Source: Planctomycetota bacterium (lineage in GTDB: Bacteria > Planctomycetota > Phycisphaerae > UBA1845). From it: DNA of 35,725 nt. The stretch is taken from positions 1-35,725 of the forward strand of contig JAJRPG010000100.1 of NCBI GenBank assembly GCA_024280855.1, in the 5' to 3' direction. Each line of letters starts with the position of its first letter. Positions within the stretch are counted from its first letter, which is position 1. Positions 29,454 through 35,725 of the stretch are shown piece by piece. The notes beneath the pieces were generated by a model. It was not told the DNA's origin and made no database searches. It saw only the letters and a program-made list of their open reading frames with translations. The translations under genes and the position numbers were made by a program.

Positions 29454-29486
29454 CCATCAGAGCCGCACGGCGCAAGCCTGCGGGCA
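29454..29486 (-). repeat. Dispersed repeat, copy 1 (33 bases identical to 33880-33912)
   Basis: The stretch beginning CCATCAGAGCCGCACGGCGC is the exact reverse complement of 33880-33912. Beyond the identical core, the 29487-29530 flank has patchy similarity to the sequence near the second copy (GGCAT-CGCACA and CATG-CAGG pieces). This suggests a longer diverged element of about 80-90 bases. Confidence 0.65.
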
Positions 29487-29678
29487 TACATGTGGGCATA
29501 CCGCACAAGCTTGAGAACATGCCTCAGGAGGTCCGCGCGCCATAGACGCTGTCTCCAGATAGTCACCAAGCTGGGCGTTAGGTACGCTGAACGATTCCCG
29601 CTTGTACACGAATGGCAACTTAATGTAGTTCAGATGCAATGAGTTGTTGTAATATGCGTAGCGTTCGAAATCGCCGAG

Positions 29679-30902
29679 CTAGTCATCAAATAAGTGATGC
29701 GCATCCGAAGACTCATGCGGCGGCTCGTTCAGACTGGGAAACAGCGACGTGTGCATTGCTGACGATTCATAAAGCACCACGGGGTAACCGCTCAGCCTGT
29801 CGTATAGCATGACCAACTGCTTGGCAAATCGTTTCAAGCCAAATCGCTTTTTCGCTAAAAGATGACCCTGCTCCGCTAAAAATTCTCGTCGCTCAGGCTG
29901 GGTGATGACTTCTCTCAACGCAACAGCTAGTTTTTCAGGATTGTGTGGCGACACAAGTAACCCGTGCTTACGATCAGTGATGACTTCAGGAATCGCGCCT
30001 ACCGTCGTAGCTACGACGGCTAACTTGTGAGCCATTGCTTCCAAAAGCGAAATCGGCAAGCCCTCGTTGTGACTCGCAACGACATAGACGTCGGCCCAAT
30101 CAAGCAACTCGGCCTTATCTTTTCCGCGCACTTCACCTACATATCGCACCACATCATCAAGACCAGTTGCGACAATCTTTTGGTTTAATGTTTTAGTATC
30201 CCCCGCACTACCTTCCGGGCCTGCGAGAACAAGCTCAAACTTTACCTTTTCATAATGCAATCTTTCGCACGCACATAACAGATCATCGATGCCCTTCCAA
30301 TGGTCCATACGGGCTAACAATAGCAATCGACAAGGGCCAGGTTGCGTCGCAGCGTGTTTGTCCGTAGGTATCTCGACGGAATTTTCAATGACGTGTATTT
30401 TTGCGTGAGGCGACATACTTGCGATACTTTCCTGCCAGGAACATGACAGTGCAATCACGGCGTCCGCCTTCGCTAACGACCAACGAACAAAGGTTCGTTT
30501 GAACATTCCAAGCTGTGCAAAAAATTCATCGAAACTAGCACCGTGAATATGCAGCACCGCATGAGCGCCCGCCTGCTGAGCGATGAGCATGTCTAATGCC
30601 GCTCGAAAAAATGAGAATCCGCTACAGGTGTGAATGTGTGCGATGGGCGATTGGCTAGACCGTAACGTGCGTCGTAAATCAAGCAGTCGGCGAATATGAC
30701 GGCCAAGGCGACTTACCAAAGACTCGGCTGAGTTACTGCTGTGCGTGGTTTCAAAATGTTGTACGCGATACTGCCCAGCATAATCAAGGCTATCCATTTG
30801 CGCAACGACCGTAGTTATCCCACCCACCGCTGAGGTCGGCGGGCCTACGACGGTAATTATCTTAGGTCCGTCAAAATGAGTTAGCTTGGTTCGTTGCCCC
30901 AC
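29679..30902 (-). CDS. Glycosyltransferase family 4 (GT-B) protein
   Basis: A 407-residue cytoplasmic GT-B glycosyltransferase, likely using a nucleotide sugar to build a surface glycan or glycolipid. The N-terminal half has a GPPTSAVGGITTV loop and LHIHGASFDEF. The C-terminal half has LLLLARMDHWKGIDDLL, YVGEVRGKDK and the E-x7-E motif with Glu280 and Glu288 in SHNEGLPISLLEAMA. GTG 30902 is chosen as start because GGAG lies about 8 bases before it. No other glycan genes surround it, so the pathway is unknown. Neighbouring gaps on both sides exceed 200 bases. Confidence 0.9.
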   Translation of the reverse strand: MGQRTKLTHFDGPKIITVVGPPTSAVGGITTVVAQMDSLDYAGQYRVQHFETTHSSNSAESLVSRLGRHIRRLLDLRRTLRSSQSPIAHIHTCSGFSFFRAALDMLIAQQAGAHAVLHIHGASFDEFFAQLGMFKRTFVRWSLAKADAVIALSCSWQESIASMSPHAKIHVIENSVEIPTDKHAATQPGPCRLLLLARMDHWKGIDDLLCACERLHYEKVKFELVLAGPEGSAGDTKTLNQKIVATGLDDVVRYVGEVRGKDKAELLDWADVYVVASHNEGLPISLLEAMAHKLAVVATTVGAIPEVITDRKHGLLVSPHNPEKLAVALREVITQPERREFLAEQGHLLAKKRFGLKRFAKQLVMLYDRLSGYPVVLYESSAMHTSLFPSLNEPPHESSDAHHLFDD

Positions 30903-31304
30903 AAATGCTTCTCCGAAACCGCAGTCATTGCGGGTTACGCACGGTAAACACGTTATCGTCCTGATAACCTTATGCGTATTCGTCGGTAGCCTATGGGGCG
31001 TGGTTTAGATCGGTTTTCCTCTGGCGATTTATGAAGCCCAGAACTACAGAGCATCTCTTGCCGAGTGCATAATAGTTGCGCCAGGATCAAGCAGCAGGAT
31101 GGCTTGGGTAAGCGTCGCGTCATAGACGCTACAAATTTGAAAATGCCTCCGGAGCGGCGTTTACCCGTGTTTATTCAAAGCCGTGCTACAGGGGCAGTGC
31201 CGTGGGCGCGCCTATCGGTCATTCGCAAGACATTTCCACCGCGTGTGCCCATGTCACCCACATGCTAAAACGGTCGTGCGCAACAGACCGTCGCTAGCTT
31301 TGGT
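30903..31304. other. Gap between the glycosyltransferase and recA
   Basis: 402 bases. It includes the probable recA terminator (31267-31291) and an inverted repeat AGCGTC-N8-GACGCT at 31111-31130. I see no gene in it and no recognisable structural RNA. Confidence 0.45.
31267..31291 (-). terminator. Probable terminator of recA
   Basis: On the minus strand ACGGTC / GACCGT form a 6-bp stem with a 10-base loop, followed by TTTT once the pairing T is included. It starts 14 bases after the recA stop. The stem is short, so confidence is moderate. Confidence 0.4.
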
Positions 31305-32438
31305 TTACGCACGCTTTCTTTTTAGCGGCGCGGCCTTCTTCGATGATTTAGATACGGGCTTACTTACAGGCTTGGTAACAACCATTTTGACGTCACTCTT
31401 AGCCTTTTCTGCGCTTTCTTCGGTTGGTTCCGCTGGGCGACGTTTAGCAATAACAGCCGCGTAAATTTCCTGGAAAAGTTCTGGATTATCCAGCAGATAC
31501 TGCTTGGCGTTTTCTCGCCCTTGTCCTAATCGTATATCTTTATAACCAAACCACGAACCGCTCTTGATAACGATGCCGTCAGCATCAGCTAGATCGATCA
31601 AATCTCCCTCAGCACTGATCCCGCTATCAAACATGATGTCGAACTCGGCTTCTCGGAACGGCGCAGCTACTTTATTTTTAACCACCTTAGCCCGGACGCG
31701 GTTTCCAGATATCGTATCGCCATCTTTAATAGCTGCGATGCGACGAATATCTAAACGGACCGAAGCATAAAACTTTAGCGCACGACCACCCGGGGTAGTC
31801 TCCGGGCTACCAAACATCACGCCGATCTTCATACGAATCTGGTTAATAAAAATGACGACCGTTTTGGACTTGCCAATGGCTGCGGTCAATTTTCGCAATG
31901 CCTGGCTCATCAACCGAGCTTGAAGCGCTACATGCGTATCGCCCATACTGCCTTCAATTTCCGCTCGCGGAATCAAAGCAGCTACGGAGTCAATGATAAT
32001 GACATCGACAGACCCGCTACGCACAAGCATTTCGGTAATCTCAAGCGCTTCTTCACCGGACTCCGGCTGACTAACCAGCAGCTTCTCGATGTTAATGCCA
32101 CATTTTTTTGCCCACGTCGGATTGAGCGCATGCTCGGCATCGACAATAGCTGACACGCCACCTTCTCGCTGAGCAGCTGCGGCGACGTGTAGCGCGAGTG
32201 TGGTTTTACCGGATGATTCCGGGCCATACATTTCAATAATTCGGCCTCGCGGCAATCCTTTACCACCTAAAGCAAGGTCGAGCGAAAGCGTGCCCGTGGA
32301 AATGCCATCCACCTCGGCCTGCATTTTATCCATCTGGAGAATCGCGCCCGTACCAAACTGTTTTTCAATCTGCTGCAGCGCTCGGCCAAGTGCTTCCTGA
32401 CGTTTCTCTTCCTGCTTGTCGGTCATGACAATTTTCAT
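31305..32438 (-). CDS. recA: Recombinase RecA
   Basis: A 377-residue strand-exchange ATPase for recombination and SOS signalling. Walker A GPESSGKT lies at 72-79. [19 protein letters not shown] is the Walker B region, and [20 protein letters not shown] forms the DNA-binding loop L2. [12 protein letters not shown] and the end of the core are standard. The C-terminal tail is unusual: instead of the acidic tail of E. coli RecA it is strongly basic ([22 protein letters not shown] is the last stretch). ATG 32438 fits AAGGA about 9 bases upstream; a second ATG lies four codons later. The 111 bases upstream contain an inverted repeat (32503-32531) and an AT-rich palindrome. Confidence 0.96.
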   Translation of the reverse strand: MKIVMTDKQEEKRQEALGRALQQIEKQFGTGAILQMDKMQAEVDGISTGTLSLDLALGGKGLPRGRIIEMYGPESSGKTTLALHVAAAAQREGGVSAIVDAEHALNPTWAKKCGINIEKLLVSQPESGEEALEITEMLVRSGSVDVIIIDSVAALIPRAEIEGSMGDTHVALQARLMSQALRKLTAAIGKSKTVVIFINQIRMKIGVMFGSPETTPGGRALKFYASVRLDIRRIAAIKDGDTISGNRVRAKVVKNKVAAPFREAEFDIMFDSGISAEGDLIDLADADGIVIKSGSWFGYKDIRLGQGRENAKQYLLDNPELFQEIYAAVIAKRRPAEPTEESAEKAKSDVKMVVTKPVSKPVSKSSKKAAPLKRKRA

Positions 32439-32502
32439 GATTCCATCCTTGTTGTGTGATGACTTTATGATTTACGCAGCATACCGAAGCGACTGCTCAA
32501 TA

Positions 32503-32531
32503 TGTCGGCCCACACAAAGGAAACGCCGACA
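32503..32531. promoter_or_regulatory. Inverted repeat upstream of recA
   Basis: TGTCGGC and GCCGACA, 7-bp arms with a 15-base spacer, lie 65-93 bases before the recA start. It could be a hairpin ending the kinase transcript or an operator. No T run follows it on the minus strand, so termination is not strongly supported. Confidence 0.35.
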
Positions 32532-32532
32532 C

Positions 32533-32562
32533 GTTTAATACTTAATTACTTAATCGTTAAAC
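32533..32562. promoter_or_regulatory. AT-rich palindrome with tandem TACTTAAT upstream of recA
   Basis: GTTTAA (32533-32538) and TTAAAC (32557-32562) flank two perfect tandem copies of TACTTAAT (32539-32554). The stop codon of the kinase gene lies inside it. It could contain the recA promoter or a damage-response operator; no LexA-type consensus is recognisable. Confidence 0.4.
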
Positions 32563-33458
32563 TGTAGCATGTTAATGTACCCATCGACCCGCTGATTAAT
32601 CTCGTCGCGGCCAAGCTTTTCTACGCGACGTAATGAAAAATCTTCGATTGTAAATGACGCCGCTACCGTGCCATGAACCATAGCCCGGCGAATGGTGTCA
32701 CGATCAAATCGGCCTTGCTCAGCCAAGTAACCCAACACGCCGCCGGCGAAACTATCGCCTGCTCCGGTGGGGTCACGAACCTCTTTAGAAGGAAATGCCG
32801 GAATAGCTATTGGCCCTTCTTTGGTGAGAAGTAAAGCGCCGTGTTCACCTTTTTTGACAATGACAAAATCAGGCCCAAGCGTAAGCAAAGCCTCACCCGC
32901 TTCGACTACATTCAACTTATCCGTAAGCATCTGCGCTTCGGCGTCGTTAATAATTAGCCCGTTCACCATGCGAAGTGTTTCGAGCAGGGATTCTTTTTCA
33001 ATATTAATCCACAAGTCCATCGTGTCGCAGACAACGAGCTTGGGCTTGGTTATTTTAGATAGCAATTCACGTTGCAAGGCAGGATGAGAATTAGCCAAAA
33101 AGACAATGTCGCTATCGGCAAAAGAAGCCGGGACGGACGGACCATGCTCACCTAAAACATTAAGATCAACTGAAAGCGTATCCCTCTTATTGACATCGTC
33201 CTGATACTTCCCCGTCCAGCGAAAAGTTTTACTGCCTGCTCGCTCTTCCAAGCCAGCTAGGTCGATATTTTTCGAGGCGAGGGTCTGCTTAAACTCAGCC
33301 GGGAAATCTTCACCCACCACGCCCACGAGACGAACCGGGACATATTGACACGCAGCAAAAGCAAAATACACAGCCGACCCGCCCAAGACGCCATCCGCTT
33401 GTCCGTAAGGGGAGATCACCGTATCGATGCCGATGCTGCCGGTAACTAATAATTGCAC
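32550..33458 (-). CDS. PfkB-family carbohydrate/nucleoside kinase
   Basis: A 302-residue ribokinase-fold kinase that phosphorylates a sugar or nucleoside with ATP. The C-terminal PfkB signature DPTGAGDSFAGG is present, with catalytic base Asp235. The N-terminal signature region GGSAVYFAFAACQYVPVRLVGVVGEDF is also visible. Substrate choice (fructose-type sugar, adenosine or other) cannot be read from the motifs. Start GTG 33458 is supported by AAGGA 8 bases upstream. It lies 111 bases upstream of recA on the same strand and could be read into it, but their functions are not obviously linked. Confidence 0.9.
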   Translation of the reverse strand: MQLLVTGSIGIDTVISPYGQADGVLGGSAVYFAFAACQYVPVRLVGVVGEDFPAEFKQTLASKNIDLAGLEERAGSKTFRWTGKYQDDVNKRDTLSVDLNVLGEHGPSVPASFADSDIVFLANSHPALQRELLSKITKPKLVVCDTMDLWINIEKESLLETLRMVNGLIINDAEAQMLTDKLNVVEAGEALLTLGPDFVIVKKGEHGALLLTKEGPIAIPAFPSKEVRDPTGAGDSFAGGVLGYLAEQGRFDRDTIRRAMVHGTVAASFTIEDFSLRRVEKLGRDEINQRVDGYINMLQFND

Positions 33459-33740
33459 GATTAAATCCTTATATATCGTTTACGTTTTCAGCTACGACAC
33501 ACACGCCGCTTCGCGGTACATGCTATAAACATAGCAGAAAACTATATCCAAGTGTCAAAACAAATCCACTCAACGCCTTGATACTACTACATCATCGGCC
33601 GATAGGCAAGCATAATGTTAGATAAATGTTAGGTTGTATGTTTGGGCTATTAGAGGAGGATGTTTCACTTCAAAAATGAGCATTTATAGTGCCAACCTAG
33701 CTGACACTAAGCCAGAATTCAAGCCGCGGGCGAAATGAAA

Positions 33741-33756
33741 TCCCGATGTTTCGGGA
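33741..33756. repeat. Short palindrome TCCCGA-TGTT-TCGGGA
   Basis: A perfect 6-bp inverted repeat with a 4-base loop. It shares TCCCGATGT with the palindrome at 18050-18067. No gene is directly associated with it. Confidence 0.45.
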
Positions 33757-33822
33757 GTTTGCGCGCACGCCAAATTGTAATATATCCCAATCATAAAGCA
33801 TGACTTCTCCAGCAGAGCACTT

Positions 33823-33912
33823 GGCGCAAGCCTGGTGACATGTCTGTGCGATGCCATATCTTCAAAGTCTCACAAGACTTGCCCGCAGGCTTGCGCCGTG
33901 CGGCTCTGATGG
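33823..33912 (+). repeat. Dispersed repeat, copy 2, with its own inverted repeat
   Basis: GGCGCAAGCCTG (33823-33834) and CAGGCTTGCGCC (33886-33897) are perfect 12-bp inverted arms about 50 bases apart. The right arm lies within the 33-base stretch (33880-33912) identical, in reverse orientation, to 29454-29486. The layout suggests a small hairpin-forming mobile or REP-like element of roughly 90 bases. Confidence 0.6.
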
Positions 33913-33983
33913 CGTCAGTCGAATTTATGCCCAACATTCAGATATTTCTAGGAAATTACGTCACGAATCATTACAATAGAATA

Positions 33984-34301
33984 ATGCCTGACCTCATCAG
34001 TGAAAACCTTGTCCCCTTCGCCGGAACCTTCGAAACCTCAGCTATGGGACGCGGCGAGCCAGGCCTGCCTTCAGGCTTTAACTGGCGTGATGAAGAGTTC
34101 ACCATCGAGCAGCGAATCGACTCCTGGAAAAAGTCCTCCCCGGAAGGAGGCAAAGCCGGAAACGAAGTGTACCTAAGGCGGCACTACTACAGACTCCGCA
34201 TGAACGACGACAGCGTCTGGGTCGTATACTTCGTCCGCCAAACCCCAAAATCCGGCAACATAAAACACCGCTGGTTTTTATATACCTGGGATGAAGGTTG
34301 A
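33984..34301 (+). CDS. Small conserved protein, DUF6504-like
   Basis: 105 residues. The core reads MPDLISENLVPFAGTFETSA, then GEPGLPSGFNWRDEEFTIEQ and YLRRHYYRLRMNDDSVWVVY, ending in HRWFLYTWDEG. This compact beta-rich layout (W-R-x-x-x-Y/F, R-x-Y-Y-R-x-R, W-x-L-Y) resembles DUF6504-type proteins of unknown role. I chose ATG 33984 because the conserved part starts there. The frame is open to ATG 33840, but that extension crosses the dispersed repeat. No clear ribosome binding site supports either start. A perfect hairpin follows after 16 bases. Confidence 0.65.
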   Translation: MPDLISENLVPFAGTFETSAMGRGEPGLPSGFNWRDEEFTIEQRIDSWKKSSPEGGKAGNEVYLRRHYYRLRMNDDSVWVVYFVRQTPKSGNIKHRWFLYTWDEG

Positions 34302-34317
34302 GATATAGTCTAAGAAT

Positions 34318-34338
34318 CGTCGGGTCGATGACCCGACG
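34318..34338 (+). terminator. Perfect 9-bp hairpin, possible terminator
   Basis: CGTCGGGTC / GACCCGACG is a perfect 9-bp stem with a 3-base loop, 16 bases after the stop of the DUF6504-like gene, followed by TTTC. Its GC-rich stem suits a terminator, but the T run is short. It sits only 11 bases before the next start codon (34350), so it could also affect translation there. Confidence 0.5.
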
Positions 34339-34349
34339 TTTCACTGCTG

Positions 34350-34703
34350 ATGGATGTTAAAATGGTAACAGATACCAAGGCTTCAGAAACATTTTCTTTG
34401 TTGAAGATCAAGCGCAGACGAAGGTATGCTATATTCTTTTTTTTCTTTACTGGCATTTCATCATTTGTCGTTGCTGCTGTAACTTTGATGATGGGGTACA
34501 AAGCTGATGCGTATTTTTTGATAGTGTTTATTTGTGGATCACTAATAACTTTCTTCCTTCTTACATTAACCGGATATTCTAAATGTCCAAGATGCCGTAA
34601 ACTTTATTTTCTTCCAGACATGATCAATAATAAACGTCTCTATGGCGGGATATTTAGTACGAAGTGTATTCATTGTGGGTTATCGTGGCGCGACTCGACC
34701 TAA
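34350..34703 (+). CDS. Small membrane protein with CxxC zinc-ribbon
   Basis: A 117-residue protein. A basic stretch (KIKRRRRYAI) precedes two adjacent membrane helices (about 27-50 and 53-73, FFFFFTGISSFVVAAVTLMM and FLIVFICGSLITFFLLTLTG). A cytoplasmic tail then carries two Cys pairs, CPRC and CIHC, about 25 residues apart, a plausible zinc ribbon. The family is not recognised. The start may be ATG 34350 or ATG 34362; neither has a strong ribosome binding site. Its AT-richer codon use differs from the conserved genes on the left, so the right-hand block may be acquired DNA. Confidence 0.6.
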   Translation: MDVKMVTDTKASETFSLLKIKRRRRYAIFFFFFTGISSFVVAAVTLMMGYKADAYFLIVFICGSLITFFLLTLTGYSKCPRCRKLYFLPDMINNKRLYGGIFSTKCIHCGLSWRDST

Positions 34704-34743
34704 GCCGCTGTTGAAAAAGATGTCGTAAAGAAAAACCCGAACC

Positions 34744-35217
34744 ATGGATACAGACAATTTAATTCCTATTTCGTTGATGGAAAAAGGCGATCAAGCAGAT
34801 GATTACAGCCTTGGTAATTTAGCCGTTGAGGCAGAAGAATATATAGCTTCGCAAAGCTGGTGTAAATCCGCCTTAGATGGACACTTTGGATTAGGTTATC
34901 ACGGAATAGTTGGTGTATTCCTTTTTGAGATCGAACCTACCCATGAACAAGTTGATAGGCTGCTCTGGGTAGTTACTGGTGATTTGCCGCCTGCATACCT
35001 GGTTTGTGATGATTGTCCGAATCCGGTGTCTGCACTAAAAGCGTATATTATGGAAATGCGTAGATGGGTTGAGGCGGTATGCCACAAACAAGACATTGGA
35101 GAACATATTATTAACGTTAATGTGCCACCGACGAAAGAATTTGCTGAGATGCTTCAAGGGCGTCTTGATTTTCTAGAGGAAAAAACACTCTCCCGTCCAG
35201 GACAAGAGCCGGGTTGA
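34744..35217 (+). CDS. Hypothetical soluble protein
   Basis: A 157-residue protein without signal peptide or membrane helix. The recognisable core is YHGIVGVFLFEIEPTHEQVD, then LLWVVTGDLPPAYLVCDDCP and EMRRWVEAVCHKQDI. The WVVTGDLPPAYLV pattern is reminiscent of DUF4826-type proteins, but I am not sure of that match. The start has no obvious Shine-Dalgarno. It lies 40 bases after the zinc-ribbon gene, so the two may share a transcript. No catalytic motif is visible. Confidence 0.6.
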   Translation: MDTDNLIPISLMEKGDQADDYSLGNLAVEAEEYIASQSWCKSALDGHFGLGYHGIVGVFLFEIEPTHEQVDRLLWVVTGDLPPAYLVCDDCPNPVSALKAYIMEMRRWVEAVCHKQDIGEHIINVNVPPTKEFAEMLQGRLDFLEEKTLSRPGQEPG

Positions 35218-35245
35218 TTATTGTCGAATAAATCAAGCCGAGTGG

Positions 35246-35271
35246 CCCATGTCCTTCTTTTTGGACATGGG
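35246..35271. other. Hairpin after the hypothetical gene
   Basis: CCCATGTCC / GGACATGGG is a perfect 9-bp stem with an 8-base loop (TTCTTTTT), 28 bases after the stop at 35217. It lacks a T run after the stem; the T-rich stretch is in the loop. It may be a weak terminator or an mRNA-stabilising element. Confidence 0.4.
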
Positions 35272-35426
35272 GGAGTCGATGATGCGCATTTGATCAATGC
35301 ACGATGCAGGTAAGGAGAGCAATTGGCCAATGCTGGCCCATTTAACTGATATACATGAACACCGTGATTGCATTGAGAAACTTTACAATTATAATCCCTA
35401 TGCATGCAGGTCGGAGGCTCATGTAA

Positions 35427-35725
35427 ATGTGGAAAAACACCCTGGCAGATCCAATGCTAATTTTAAGCTATTTTGTTGTCCTTTCAGGTTCAGTTGTAAT
35501 CATAGGAGCAATGGCACATATAGTAAGAATCAAACTTACCACCAGCCAAAGACTAAGTAAGTCATTTTATCGTATCCAATGGTTTGGGCTTGTGCTGTGC
35601 GGATTGGTTCTTGTAGTAAAAGCGGCCCAGCGAATTTGGTACATTGCTACATCACAAGGTCCGGAATTTACTGACGATTCCTGGTTGCGTCATATTTGGA
35701 TCATCTTTGCAGTTTCTGCGGTATG
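35427..35725 (+). CDS. Membrane protein, N-terminal part, cut by the window edge
   Basis: An open frame starts at ATG 35427 and runs without a stop to the end of the window, giving about 99 residues. A very good Shine-Dalgarno GGAGG (35413-35417) lies 9 bases upstream. The translation begins MWKNTLADPMLILSYFVVLS, with helices at about 8-30 (including SGSVVIIGAMAHIV), 47-64 (WFGLVLCGLVLVV) and one beginning near 89 (IWIIFAVSAV). The fragment is therefore a multi-pass membrane protein. Between helices 2 and 3 lies an external loop, IWYIATSQGPEFTDDSW. No family is recognised from this part. Confidence 0.7.
   Translation, partial: MWKNTLADPMLILSYFVVLSGSVVIIGAMAHIVRIKLTTSQRLSKSFYRIQWFGLVLCGLVLVVKAAQRIWYIATSQGPEFTDDSWLRHIWIIFAVSAV

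Larger units (their letters stand above)
33459..33983. other. Repeat-bearing non-coding gap before the DUF6504-like gene
   Basis: 525 bases containing a TCCCGA palindrome (33741-33756), a 12-bp inverted repeat (33823-33834 with 33886-33897) and copy 2 of the dispersed repeat (33880-33912). An open frame begins at 33840 and runs through the repeat, but the recognisable protein begins near 33984, so I do not extend the gene into it. Confidence 0.5.

Noticed and set aside
31111-31130. Inverted repeat AGCGTC-N8-GACGCT before recA's end
   Set aside because: Short arms with no associated T run or gene end; it may be chance.

Overview
The window looks like a chromosomal segment of a member of the Planctomycetota, most likely close to the Phycisphaerae. 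The evidence is a prepilin-like protein with a C-terminal DG-H motif, one polypeptide fusing SecD and SecF, a secreted kelch-type protein ending in a VP-x-x-S-x-W sorting tail, and several small proteins of a kind I associate with planctomycetes. Base composition is close to even and genes lie on both strands. This placement is inferred from protein families, because the window has no rRNA.

Layout from left to right. Positions 1-512 hold the end of a secreted kelch-like protein, and 804-3167 a hybrid sensor kinase. Positions 3202-9793 and on to 12424 form the replication and topology block: a leftward topoisomerase VI pair (top6B, then top6A), diverging from rightward dnaA, dnaN, a DciA-like gene and gyrB. 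The dnaA-dnaN gap is very AT-rich, and a perfect DnaA box lies just after dnaN, so this is a candidate origin region. Positions 12648-15272 carry a membrane-anchored spermidine-synthase-like gene, split by one in-frame TAA. A tRNA-Ala(GGC) with a readable promoter follows. Then come xerD, a HELYH-motif protein, queF, a Nudix hydrolase, the prepilin-like gene with a strong terminator, a Tat-exported DUF362 protein, a probable DUF2617 protein, a small exported protein with a probable frameshift, and the secDF fusion. From 27168 on there are an M29 aminopeptidase, an acidic and a basic small protein, a GT4 glycosyltransferase, recA, a PfkB kinase, and a right-hand block of small unknown proteins. 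The last, at the edge, is a membrane protein cut by the window.

How the genes fit together. DnaA, the sliding clamp, a DciA-type helicase-loading factor, gyrase B, topoisomerase VI, XerD and RecA cover initiation, elongation, topology, segregation and repair. The co-location of an archaeal-type topoisomerase VI with dnaA and gyrB in a bacterium is the most striking feature. I found no CRISPR array, insertion sequence, prophage or convincing defence island. The best candidates for something undescribed are the Top6/oriC arrangement with Lys-rich protein tails, a dispersed repeat with 33 identical bases at 29454 and 33880, the interrupted spermidine-synthase-like gene, and unexplained palindromes upstream of several genes.
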